Below are positions 54,131 through 63,224 of a DNA stretch of 64,000 nucleotides, in pieces (within the stretch, counting starts at the first letter, position 1; the number at the start of each line of letters is the position of its first letter). Source of the stretch: RGIG8745 sp964554265 (GTDB lineage Bacteria; Bacteroidota; Bacteroidia; Bacteroidales; Bacteroidaceae). The notes beneath the pieces are model-generated. The model saw only the letters and a program-made list of their open reading frames with translations. It made no database searches and was not told the DNA's origin. The position numbers and the translations under genes were made by a program. The stretch covers positions 1-64,000 of the forward strand of contig CAZKOB010000001.1 of assembly GCA_964554265.1 (NCBI GenBank), read 5' to 3'.

Positions 54131-55897
54131 ATGTACAGATCACACACGTGCGGAGAACTCCGCCTTAGCAATGCTGGACAGACGGTTACACTTGCCGGAT
54201 GGGTACAGCGTGTACGCAGAATGGGAGGCATGACTTTCGTTGATTTGCGCGACCGTTATGGCATTACACAACTTGTGTTTAATGAAGAAATCAATGCAGA
54301 ACTTTGCGAACGTGCCAACAGACTCGGACGCGAATATGTGGTGCAAATCGAAGGAACCGTAAATGAGCGCTACAATAAGAACAAGAATCTGCCAACAGGC
54401 GACATCGAAATCATTGTCAATAAGCTCAATCAGCTTAATGCTTCCGAAGTGCCGCCATTTACGATTGAAGACAACAGCGATGGCGGAGATGACATCCGCA
54501 TGAAATACCGCTATCTTGACTTGCGCCGTTCATGCGTCCGTCAGAACCTTGAGCTTCGCCATAAAATGTGTATAGAAGTACGCAACTATCTGTCAAATCT
54601 CGGCTTCCTTGAGGTAGAGACCCCAATGCTTATAGGTTCTACACCGGAAGGTGCGCGCGATTTCGTTGTACCTTCCCGTATGAATCCCGGACAGTTTTAC
54701 GCTCTTCCGCAAAGCCCACAGACCTTGAAGCAATTGCTCATGGTCGCAGGATTCGACAGATATTTCCAGATTGTAAAATGCTTCAGAGATGAAGACCTTA
54801 GAGCTGACCGTCAGCCGGAATTCACACAGATAGACTGTGAAATGAGTTTTGTGACTCAAGAAGACATCATACAAACTTTTGAAGGAATGGCCAAACATTT
54901 GTTCAAAGAACTTCGTGGTGTAGAGTTCAATGAACCATTTCTCCGTTTGCCTTGGGCAGAAGCCATGCGCCGGTTCGGTAGCGACAAACCGGACATGCGT
55001 TTTGGTATGGAATTTGTGGAACTCATGGACACGCTTAAAGGAACAGGAGAGTTTACAGTTTTCAATACAGCAGAATATATCGGAGGTATATGCGCTTCGG
55101 GATGTGCTGTATATACTCGTAAACAGATAGATCAGCTCACTGATTTTGTAAAACGTCCGCAAATCGGAGCCAAAGGACTCGTTTATGCACGAGTGCAGGA
55201 AGACGGTACAGTAAAATCAAGTGTGGACAAGTTCTATAGTCAGGAAATTCTCTGCAAGCTGAAAGACAAGATGCAGGCTAAAGCCGGCGATCTTATACTT
55301 ATCCTTAGTGGTGAAGATGCTATGAAAACCCGCAAACAACTCTGTGAACTTCGTCTTGAGATGGGAAATCGTTTGGGTCTACGTGACAAGAACAAATTCG
55401 CTCTTCTTTGGGTCACAGAATTTCCTATGTTTGAATGGAGTGAAGAAGAAGGCAGACTCATGGCTATGCATCACCCCTTCACCCATCCAATGAACGAAGA
55501 TATTCATCTGCTTGACACCAATCCTGCTGCTGTACGTGCAGATGCATACGATATGGTATGTAACGGTATAGAAGTCGGTGGAGGTTCTATCCGTATACAT
55601 GACCCTAAGCTTCAGGCCAAAATGTTTGAAATTCTCGGGTTTACTCCGGAACGCGCACAAGAACAATTCGGCTTCCTGATGAACGCATTCAAATATGGAG
55701 CTCCACCTCACGGAGGTCTGGCATACGGTCTCGACCGATGGGTTAGCATATTTGCAGGTCTCGACTCTATACGCGACTGCATAGCATTTCCAAAGAACAA
55801 CAGCGGACGTGATGTTATGCTTGATGCTCCTGCTGCAATAGACCAAAAGCAACTTGATGAACTGGCTCTGAAGATAGAACTTCCGAAAGACGAATAA
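54131..55897 (+). CDS. aspS: Aspartyl-tRNA synthetase
   Basis: Charges tRNA-Asp with aspartate. It has 588 residues, the bacterial length: N-terminal OB-fold anticodon domain (1-110; H-T-C-G-E-L-R, V-x-L-A-G-W-V-Q-R-V-R), class II core with motif 1 (L-G-F-L-E-V-E-T-P), motif 2 (F-R-D-E-D-L-R-A-D-R-Q-P-E-F-T-Q-I-D) and motif 3 (G-L-A-Y-G-L-D-R-W), and the inserted GAD domain (about 290-410). No unusual feature. Confidence 0.97.
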   Translation: MYRSHTCGELRLSNAGQTVTLAGWVQRVRRMGGMTFVDLRDRYGITQLVFNEEINAELCERANRLGREYVVQIEGTVNERYNKNKNLPTGDIEIIVNKLNQLNASEVPPFTIEDNSDGGDDIRMKYRYLDLRRSCVRQNLELRHKMCIEVRNYLSNLGFLEVETPMLIGSTPEGARDFVVPSRMNPGQFYALPQSPQTLKQLLMVAGFDRYFQIVKCFRDEDLRADRQPEFTQIDCEMSFVTQEDIIQTFEGMAKHLFKELRGVEFNEPFLRLPWAEAMRRFGSDKPDMRFGMEFVELMDTLKGTGEFTVFNTAEYIGGICASGCAVYTRKQIDQLTDFVKRPQIGAKGLVYARVQEDGTVKSSVDKFYSQEILCKLKDKMQAKAGDLILILSGEDAMKTRKQLCELRLEMGNRLGLRDKNKFALLWVTEFPMFEWSEEEGRLMAMHHPFTHPMNEDIHLLDTNPAAVRADAYDMVCNGIEVGGGSIRIHDPKLQAKMFEILGFTPERAQEQFGFLMNAFKYGAPPHGGLAYGLDRWVSIFAGLDSIRDCIAFPKNNSGRDVMLDAPAAIDQKQLDELALKIELPKDE

Positions 55898-55993
55898 GGC
55901 AAAAACACTACGCACTCTGTTTTTGGCTTTAATAAAAATATAAAAGGATTGTATATTCGTGATTGTAACACAAATATTACAATTACTCTAAGC

Positions 55994-56086
55994 AAAAAAG
56001 AAAGGCGGCTGGAATCTGAACAATGCTCCAAAGGTTTTATTACCATCTTTTGAGTACTATTCAGATATTCCGGCCACCTTTCTTTT
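55994..56086 (+). terminator. Long terminator hairpin downstream of aspS
   Basis: AAAGAAAGGCGGCTGGAA with TCTGAA pairs, with few mismatches, to TTCAGATATTCCGGCCACC with TTTCTTT across a loop of about 45 nt, followed by T-rich DNA. It lies about 100 bp after the gene. Confidence 0.6.
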
Positions 56087-56129
56087 CACCTCATCCATCC
56101 GAATCCAAGAACTTTTATTATTCACACTT

Positions 56130-56380
56130 TTGCAAGCCTCGCCTGAAAGAAGAGTACATGGAACCTGAATTTTCAAGGTGAACGAGTTTGAGTACGTCCG
56201 TTTTTCGGGCTGAAATCTGATATTGACTAAATTTGATTCTTAAAAAATCAGCAATCAATAAAGTGTAAACGAATCTTAATTGTATTAATAAATTTCCATC
56301 CGCGACCGGTGGACTAAGTGTCAAAAAGAAAGAAGAAATGGCACTTAAAAAGTCAGATGCTGTTGCAGTTGTATTCACAG
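56130..56380 (-). repeat. Copy E of the mosaic intergenic repeat (deleted form)
   Basis: Minus-strand copy containing the TTCACCTTGAAAAT module and the CTTTCTTTTTGACACTTAGT module but missing the hairpin end and several middle blocks. It lies head to head with copy D and they share the GTATTCACAGGCAAAAA start near 56371-56386. Confidence 0.75.
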
Positions 56381-57205
56381 GCAAAAACATGCGGTCATTC
56401 TTAGGGACATCTCTTCTTTCTTTTTGACACTAAGTCTGCCCATATCGAACGGTACTTTATTAACATAATTAAGATTCATTTGCACTTGGCCGATCATTGA
56501 ATTTTTGAAGTTTTATTGATAAACAAATTGATAGTCAACAAAATACTATTTTGATAAAAGGATGCGGTTTCTGGTACAGGAAGTATAGATAGTAACAAAA
56601 ATAGGATGTACTGATAATCAGCAAGTTATAAAATTACTTGTCCAAGATTCCTGTTTTTCGCCACCGGAATCCGTCTTTGTTTTCCACGACATTAAGAAAA
56701 TATGATTTAGATTTTTTAAGAAATCAATTTGGGTAATATCGGATTTCAACCCCAAAAACGGACCTACTCAACTTCGTTCACCTTGAAAATAAATTTCGTT
56801 CACCTTGAAAATGTTTTTAAAGTGCCTTTTAAACAAATTTGGTTCACCTTGAAAATTCAGGTTCCGTGTACTCTCCTTTCAGGTGAGGCTTGCAAAAATG
56901 TGAATAAATGTATCTTTTCAAGATGAAAATTGTATTATTTTTATATTTGAGGTTCAGGGCCTGAAAACGGCCTCAGAATCTCACAAACGGAACTTCGGTA
57001 AGGTTCGGCCGATTTTATGCGATTCTGCGGGGGCTTGATTTTAACATTTCAGATTGTCAGAAAAAGCCCGTAATTTATGACAATCGGATAGTGCATGACG
57101 GTATGAAGGCTCACTTTGTATCCGCCTCGTTGCATTGAATGTGAACCGGGAAGGATACTGCAACTTACAGACATTAAAATGAGCATAGATAAAGTATTTC
57201 TCAAC
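56371..57205 (+). repeat. Copy D of the mosaic intergenic repeat
   Basis: Near-complete plus-strand copy with three TTCACCTTGAAAAT units, the hairpin (about 56974-57030) and the GTCAGAAAAAGCCCGTAA end. Its tail (TGTATCCGCCTCGTTGCATT, then CAGACATTAAAATGAGCA) is shared with copy A but not with B, C or F. Confidence 0.82.
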
Positions 57206-57345
57206 GAAGTCTGTAGAATACACGAACTTTTTATCAAAGTAAGAAAGCAGGGGCTTTTTCTGACAATTTTATTGTTAATATACATATATACACAGAAAAA
57301 AGTAAACAGTTTGCTCACTTTTTTCTTCAAGGATGTAATTTTATA

Positions 57346-57353
57346 TATTTTTG
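57346..57353 (+). promoter_or_regulatory. Possible -7 box of the efflux operon
   Basis: TATTTTTG fits TAnnTTTG, 33 bp before the ATPase start. No TTTG occurs at the expected -33 position, so confidence is low. Confidence 0.35.
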
Positions 57354-57386
57354 TACGTCTATATAATAGCAGAATACAAAAACGAC

Positions 57387-58103
57387 ATGATTCATCTCAA
57401 AAACATACACAAAACTTACAAGGGAGGAACATCTCTGCATGTGCTGAAAGGAATAGACCTCGATGTGGCAAAGGGAGAGTTTGTGGCCATCATGGGGGCT
57501 TCAGGTTCGGGAAAGTCGACCTTGTTGAATATTCTTGGCATTCTGGATGATTATGATGAAGGGGAATACATGCTTGCCGGTACTCCGATAAAGCATCTGA
57601 GCGAAACGCGTTCGGCTGAATACCGTAACCGTATGATTGGATTCATATTCCAGTCGTTCAATCTTATCCCCTTCAAGGATGCAATGGAAAATGTGGCTCT
57701 GCCGTTGTTCTATCAGGGAGTGGGGAGAAAGAAGCGGAACGAGCTTGCACTGGAATATTTGGATAAGTTCGGCTTGAGGGAATGGGCACATCATCTCCCC
57801 AACGAGCTGTCAGGCGGACAGAAACAGAGGGTGGCGATTGCACGTGCACTGATAACAAGGCCTCAGATAATACTTGCCGATGAGCCGACGGGAGCACTTG
57901 ACAGCAAGACTTCGGTGGAGGTCATGCAGATTCTGAAGGAACTTCATGAAGAGGGAATGACCATCATTGTGGTGACCCATGAAAGCGGTGTTGCGTATCA
58001 GACGGAGAAGATTGTGCATTTGAAGGATGGCATAATCGAGCGTATAGAAGAAAACGTAGATCCGGATGTTTCGCCTTTTGGTATGAATGGTATAATGAAA
58101 TGA
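57387..58103 (+). CDS. MacB/LolD-type ABC exporter ATPase
   Basis: Energises the permeases encoded just downstream. It has 238 residues from M-I-H-L-K-N-I; the frame is open upstream to 57351 but homologues start at this Met. Walker A is G-A-S-G-S-G-K-S-T (37-45), signature L-S-G-G-Q-K-Q-R, Walker B I-I-L-A-D-E-P-T-G-A-L-D, and H-loop V-T-H-E. It is the first gene of a five-gene operon (ATPase, permease, permease, fusion protein, TolC). Confidence 0.92.
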   Translation: MIHLKNIHKTYKGGTSLHVLKGIDLDVAKGEFVAIMGASGSGKSTLLNILGILDDYDEGEYMLAGTPIKHLSETRSAEYRNRMIGFIFQSFNLIPFKDAMENVALPLFYQGVGRKKRNELALEYLDKFGLREWAHHLPNELSGGQKQRVAIARALITRPQIILADEPTGALDSKTSVEVMQILKELHEEGMTIIVVTHESGVAYQTEKIVHLKDGIIERIEENVDPDVSPFGMNGIMK

Positions 58104-58117
58104 AATAAAGAGTTCGG

Positions 58118-59377
58118 ATGTTGGATACGTTACAGGAAATATGGGATGCTATCATGCGCAACAAACTGCGCACTGTGGCGACAGGATTTGCAGTGGCAGG
58201 AGGTATATTCCTGCTGATTGTACTGCTTGGGGCCGGTAATGGAATCATACATACGCTTGAACACAACAGCGGAGGATTTTCTCTTGATGCCGTGCATATC
58301 TATGGAGGTTATACGTCCATGCCTTTTGAGGGCATAAAGGATGGAAGGAGTATACAACTTGACATGAGGGACACGTATATGGCGGAACAGGCTTTTGGCG
58401 AGACTGTCGTGGCCTCTTCGCCGACTATGGGCAGATACGGGTTGGTGGTCTCGGCAAAAGGCAATTATTATTCGAATGCAGGTCTTTTGGGAGTTTATCC
58501 GGTTTATGCTTCTGTTGAGATGGTCAGGATAGTAAAGGGGCGATTTGTCAATGAACTTGATGTCAGGGAAAGGCGCAAGACCATAGTGATAGACGAAAAA
58601 GCGGCAAAGGAACTGTTTGGAGGCAACGAGAAGGCTGTTGACAGCATGATAAAAGTCGGTGATATGATGTACAAGGTTGTCGGTATAAGTGAAAAAGACT
58701 TCATGTTCGGCCGTTCGGAGTTTTATGTTCCTTTTTCCACAATGCAGACCATCTATGGAAAAGGTGGGTCTATAGATGAGTTGACATTGAAAACGAGAGG
58801 GCTTGAAACGGAAGAAAGCAACAGCCGCTTTGAGACGAGGCTCAGAAAATCTATGGGACGGATTCATAGCTTTAATCCGGATGACAGGAGTGCAGTGTGG
58901 ATATGGAATATGGCTTCCGAAAACATAGAAATGTCTGCTGCCAAGAACATATTGCGCACTTCGTTCTGGATTCTTGGATTGCTCACATTGTTGAGTGGGG
59001 TTGTGGGAGTGAGCAATATTATGCTCATAACAGTGAAAGAGCGTACTCACGAGTTCGGCATACGCAAGGCTTTGGGTGCAAAACCGTGGAATATTGTAGG
59101 GATGGTCATGCTTGAAAGTATACTCATCACAACCTTTTTCGGCTATATCGGAATGGTTTGTGGGGTAGGCTTTTGTGAATATATGGACGCAACGGTCGGC
59201 AACCGTGTGATGGACATTGGGGTGTTCCAAGAGGAATACTTCATCGATCCGACAGTAGATATAGGAATCTGCATACAGGCAACTCTGGTTATGGTTGTTG
59301 CCGGTGCTCTTGCCGGGTTCTTTCCTGCGCGCAAAGCCGCAAAGGTAAAGCCGATAGAAGCATTGAGGGCAGATTGA
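58118..59377 (+). CDS. MacB-like ABC permease 1
   Basis: It has 419 residues: a cytoplasmic start (L-D-T-L-Q-E-I-W-D-A-I-M-R-N-K-L-R-T), TM1 (about 20-42), a large periplasmic MacB core domain (about 45-280), then three membrane helices and a C-terminal R-K-A-A-K-V-K-P-I-E-A-L-R motif. This FtsX/MacB topology belongs to mechanotransmission ABC proteins, which push substrates from the periplasm rather than across the inner membrane. It starts 14 bp after the ATPase gene and ends 3 bp before the second permease. Confidence 0.9.
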   Translation: MLDTLQEIWDAIMRNKLRTVATGFAVAGGIFLLIVLLGAGNGIIHTLEHNSGGFSLDAVHIYGGYTSMPFEGIKDGRSIQLDMRDTYMAEQAFGETVVASSPTMGRYGLVVSAKGNYYSNAGLLGVYPVYASVEMVRIVKGRFVNELDVRERRKTIVIDEKAAKELFGGNEKAVDSMIKVGDMMYKVVGISEKDFMFGRSEFYVPFSTMQTIYGKGGSIDELTLKTRGLETEESNSRFETRLRKSMGRIHSFNPDDRSAVWIWNMASENIEMSAAKNILRTSFWILGLLTLLSGVVGVSNIMLITVKERTHEFGIRKALGAKPWNIVGMVMLESILITTFFGYIGMVCGVGFCEYMDATVGNRVMDIGVFQEEYFIDPTVDIGICIQATLVMVVAGALAGFFPARKAAKVKPIEALRAD

Positions 59378-59380
59378 GGA

Positions 59381-60673
59381 ATGAGTTTTCTTCTGAGAAA
59401 GATTTGTGAAGTTATGAGGAGTTACATATGTTTTGACAGTGACCAATGGGGAGAGATATTCGATTCCCTGATGCGGAACAAGGCCCGTTCGTTTCTGACG
59501 GCCTTCGGGATTTTCTGGGGCATATTCATGCTTGTGCTCCTGATGGGAGGCGGAAAAGGATTGGAGTCGATGCTTGCACAGCAGTTTTCCGGTTTTGCCA
59601 CCAATTCAGGATTTATAGGCGCAAATGTGACAAGCAAGCCTTACAAAGGATTCAAGAAAGGGAGATGGTGGAGCCTTGAGGTGGCAGACGTGGCTCGTGT
59701 GCGTGCAGCTGTCCCGGAGATAGAAGTAGTGACTCCATTGGTTACGCATTGGGGAGCAAAAGCCAAATGCAATGCGAAATCCATGTTTGTCACAGTAAAG
59801 GGAGTGTATCCGGAATATTCTGTTATAGACAATCCTAAGATAACAGTGGGAAGAGGTATCAACGATGTGGATTTGATGGACAAGCGCAAGGTGTGTATAA
59901 TCGGTGGCCGGATTGTAGAGGAACTTTTTCAGGATGGCGCACAGGATGTGTGTGGAAAGTTCATAGAAATTGACGGCATATATTATCAGGTGGTAGGTGT
60001 AAGCGGATTGAACGGAAACGGTATAAATATCAATAGCAATCCGCTTACGACGGTTATGATACCGTTTACCACCATGCAACAGGCATATAATAGTGGCAAA
60101 AGAATTGAGATGATTTGCTTTACAGCTCGTCCGGGATTCAAGGTCTCGGAAGTTCAAGACAAGGTTGAGGCTGTAGTGAAGCGTCACCATCTGATTAATC
60201 CGGACGATGCTCTGGCTGTGATAAAGGTCAATGCGGAAGCCATGTTCGGCATGGTTGAGAGTCTGTTTGGAGGAATCAGCATTCTTGTATGGATGATAGG
60301 ACTCGGCACCTTGCTGTCCGGAGCGGTAGGTGTGAGTAATATCATGCTGGTGACAGTGAAGGAACGCACTTCGGAAATAGGCATACGGAGGGCTATAGGC
60401 GCCACTCCGGTCGACATTCTGGTTCAGATTATGAGTGAAAGCATTGTACTGACTCTTCTTGCCGGAATGAGCGGCATTACGTTTGCGGTCCTGATACTTC
60501 ATGGAGTGGAGGAAATGGCGCGGCAGACAGCTTCTGATGCAAGTTTTCAGATAACCTTCGCCCTTGCTGCCGGTGCTGCTCTGATGCTTTCGTTGCTGGG
60601 TATGATAGCCGGACTTGCTCCGGCCTACCGAGCCATGAGTATCAAGCCTGTTGATGCAATGAGAGATGATTAA
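59381..60673 (+). CDS. MacB-like ABC permease 2
   Basis: It has 430 residues with the same topology as permease 1 but diverged from it (N-K-A-R-S-F-L-T-A-F-G-I-F-W-G-I-F-M-L, a periplasmic core, then three C-terminal helices and S-I-K-P-V-D-A-M-R-D). It probably forms a heterodimer with permease 1 over a dimer of the single ATPase. Met12 at 59414 is an alternative start, since homologues often begin close to the Asp-Gln-Trp segment. Confidence 0.88.
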   Translation: MSFLLRKICEVMRSYICFDSDQWGEIFDSLMRNKARSFLTAFGIFWGIFMLVLLMGGGKGLESMLAQQFSGFATNSGFIGANVTSKPYKGFKKGRWWSLEVADVARVRAAVPEIEVVTPLVTHWGAKAKCNAKSMFVTVKGVYPEYSVIDNPKITVGRGINDVDLMDKRKVCIIGGRIVEELFQDGAQDVCGKFIEIDGIYYQVVGVSGLNGNGININSNPLTTVMIPFTTMQQAYNSGKRIEMICFTARPGFKVSEVQDKVEAVVKRHHLINPDDALAVIKVNAEAMFGMVESLFGGISILVWMIGLGTLLSGAVGVSNIMLVTVKERTSEIGIRRAIGATPVDILVQIMSESIVLTLLAGMSGITFAVLILHGVEEMARQTASDASFQITFALAAGAALMLSLLGMIAGLAPAYRAMSIKPVDAMRDD

Positions 60674-60772
60674 GGCTCATATTACCGGAACATCTTGTGG
60701 AACGCAAGGTTCTGTTGCATGTTCGAGGAAGTATATATTTTAGTATTGATCGGGAAATAAAAAGATAATATA

Positions 60773-61867
60773 ATGAAGAAATTTTTGAAATGGGCTGCCA
60801 TAGTTGTGGTAGGTGGAGTTTTTATCGGAACATTCGTCTTTCTTTACAATAAATCACAGACGGAACCGGTTGTTTACGAAATTAATGTTTCGGAGGTCTG
60901 TGACATCAGGAAAACGACAATTGTTACCGGAAAAGTGGAACCGAGAGATGAAGTCAATATCAAGCCTCAGATTTCGGGTATCATATCAGAGTTGTATAAG
61001 GAGGCAGGACAGCCGGTAAGGAAAGATGAGATTATAGCGAAGGTGAAAGTCATACCGGATATGGGGAATCTCAGTTCTGCAGAAAACCGGGTACATCTTG
61101 CTGAAATTTCTTTCAAGCAAGCCAAGACTGATTTTGGACGTATGGAAAAGTTGTATGCGGAAAAGGTGATCAGCGCGGAAGAATATGAAGGCAGTGAAGT
61201 AAAGCTGCGTCAGGCAGAAGCGGAGATGAACAATGCCAGAGATGCCCTTAATATTGTTCTTGAAGGAATTTCGCTGAGTAATGCGAATATGAGCACGACG
61301 CTTATACGTTCGACCATAGACGGACTTATACTTGATATTCCTGTGAAGGTGGGTAATTCTGTCATTCTCAGCAACTCCTTCAATGAAGGAACGACAATTG
61401 CAACGGTTGCAAATATGTCGGATCTCATTTTCAAAGGCAAGATAGATGAGGTGGAAGTGGGCAGGATTCATGAGAAAATGCCTGTGAAGATAACCATCGG
61501 AGCTTTGCGGAATGTCAGTCTTTCGGCAGTTCTTGAATATATATCGCCAAAAGGAGTGGAAGAGAATGGAGCAAACCAGTTTGAGATAAAAGCAGCCATA
61601 AAATTGGCGGACAGTGTGGCAATACGTTCCGGATACAGTGCGAATGCGGAGATTGTGCTTGAACACGCGAAGAAAGTTGTCGCTGTTCCTGAATCCGCTT
61701 TGGAGTTTAGCGGAGATTCTACATTCGTATATGTTCTTACCGACTCTGTCCCGGAACAGAAATTTGAAAGACGCAAGGTTGTGACAGGAATAAGTGACGG
61801 CATGAAGATTGAAATAAAGGAAGGGATAAAGGCTAACGAAAAAATACGAGGTATAGAAAAGATATGA
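60773..61867 (+). CDS. Periplasmic membrane fusion protein (MacA/HlyD type)
   Basis: Bridges the permeases and the outer membrane channel. It has 364 residues: one N-terminal membrane anchor (about 5-27), a lipoyl-type half (V-T-G-K-V-E-P-R-D-E-V-N-I-K-P-Q-I-S-G-I-I), an alpha-helical hairpin about 105-165, the second lipoyl half, and a beta-barrel/membrane-proximal region. It lies 99 bp after permease 2 and its stop overlaps the next ATG. Confidence 0.9.
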   Translation: MKKFLKWAAIVVVGGVFIGTFVFLYNKSQTEPVVYEINVSEVCDIRKTTIVTGKVEPRDEVNIKPQISGIISELYKEAGQPVRKDEIIAKVKVIPDMGNLSSAENRVHLAEISFKQAKTDFGRMEKLYAEKVISAEEYEGSEVKLRQAEAEMNNARDALNIVLEGISLSNANMSTTLIRSTIDGLILDIPVKVGNSVILSNSFNEGTTIATVANMSDLIFKGKIDEVEVGRIHEKMPVKITIGALRNVSLSAVLEYISPKGVEENGANQFEIKAAIKLADSVAIRSGYSANAEIVLEHAKKVVAVPESALEFSGDSTFVYVLTDSVPEQKFERRKVVTGISDGMKIEIKEGIKANEKIRGIEKI

Positions 61868-63195
61868 TGAGTAGAATATATATTTTGGTCTTGATGATGG
61901 CTGTCTGCGGCAGAGGATACGCCCAAAATGGCAAATGGGATTTGAGACGTTGTATAGAACATGCTTTGTCGGAGAATATCAGTGTGAAGCAGCAGGAAAA
62001 TGTATTGGAAAGCAAACGCATCTCGTTAAGTACGGCGAGGAATAGCAGACTGCCGAATCTTTCGGCATCAGTCGGCCAAAGCTTTAATTTCGGTCGTGGG
62101 CTTACGATGGACAATACTTATGCCAACCGCAATACCCAAAGTACAAGTTTTGATTTGAGTACAAATGTACCGCTTTTTACAGGTGGGCAGATAACAAATG
62201 ATATAGCTGTACGCAAGCTTGATCTCATGGCGGCGATAGCTGACCTTGACAAAGTTCGTGAAGATGTCAGTATACAGGTTACAACCCTTTATTTGGAAGC
62301 TTTGTATCAGAAGGAACTTCTTGATGTGGCATACAATCGATTGGAACTTAGCAAGATGCAATTTGAGAGGATACGCTCGCTGTACGATAATGGGAAAAAG
62401 TCTGAATCGGAATTGGCTGAGGCGGAAGCCGCATGGGCAAGTGACGGACTGTCTGTAACACAGCAGGAGAACGCTGTGCAGCTTGCCTTGCTTGATTTGT
62501 CACAACTTCTGGAACTTCCGTCTCCTGAGAATTTTGATGTGGTCTTACCGGATGACTCAATGTCGGATGCTGAAATTGAAACGGCAGTTTTCGTTTTGCC
62601 GGATGAAATATTCGCAGAAGCAACGATGGCTAAACCACGTATACTTGCAGAGAAGTATCGTCTGGAAAGTGCAGAGAAAAATATAAAGGTTGCGCGAAGC
62701 GCTCTTTTTCCTTCTCTTCATCTTGGGGGAGGGCTGGGCAGCAACTATTATAAGACTTCCGGTTTTGATGCACCTTCTTTCGGCTCGCAAATGCGGGATA
62801 ATTTCAATAAATATATAGGTATATCTTTGTCTGTACCTATATTCAATCGTTTTGCTACACGTAACAATATACGTGCAGCTCGTCTTCAATTCCATGCTCA
62901 GCAGTTGCAGTTTGAGGATGCACGTAAAAATCTTTATAAAGACATACAGCAGGCTTATTATAATGCCATAGCGGCACAAAAACAGTGTGTTTCAAGCAGG
63001 GTTGCAGAAGATGCAAGTCGCAATTCTTTTGTACTGATGAGTCGCAGATATGAGAATGGAAAGGCTAATTCGACGGAATATCAGGAGGCGAAGACAGCAT
63101 ATCTGAAGTCAATGTCAGACCACTTGCAGGCTAAATATACTTTTGTTTTTAGACGCAAGATTCTTGATTTTTATCGAGGTATAGCATTGTTTTAG
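61864..63195 (+). CDS. TolC-family outer membrane efflux protein
   Basis: Exit channel of the tripartite exporter. It has 443 residues with a signal peptide of about 20 residues ending G-Y-A-Q, then two TolC repeats of long helices and short strands (L-R-R-C-I-E-H-A-L-S-E-N, G-R-G-L-T-M-D-N-T-Y-A, L-S-V-P-I-F-N-R-F-A-T-R-N-N-I). It overlaps the fusion-protein gene by 4 bp (ATGA), so the two are translationally coupled. The exported substrate is unknown. Confidence 0.92.
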   Translation: MMSRIYILVLMMAVCGRGYAQNGKWDLRRCIEHALSENISVKQQENVLESKRISLSTARNSRLPNLSASVGQSFNFGRGLTMDNTYANRNTQSTSFDLSTNVPLFTGGQITNDIAVRKLDLMAAIADLDKVREDVSIQVTTLYLEALYQKELLDVAYNRLELSKMQFERIRSLYDNGKKSESELAEAEAAWASDGLSVTQQENAVQLALLDLSQLLELPSPENFDVVLPDDSMSDAEIETAVFVLPDEIFAEATMAKPRILAEKYRLESAEKNIKVARSALFPSLHLGGGLGSNYYKTSGFDAPSFGSQMRDNFNKYIGISLSVPIFNRFATRNNIRAARLQFHAQQLQFEDARKNLYKDIQQAYYNAIAAQKQCVSSRVAEDASRNSFVLMSRRYENGKANSTEYQEAKTAYLKSMSDHLQAKYTFVFRRKILDFYRGIALF

Positions 63196-63224
63196 GTTGT
63201 AATAATATATAAGTTTCGGATTTA

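Noticed and set aside
58130..59446. Long open frame (438 codons) on the minus strand opposite permease 1
   Set aside because: It mirrors the coding frame of a clear MacB-like permease. Its Cys/His/Arg/Tyr-rich composition is that of an antisense shadow, and no family was recognised.
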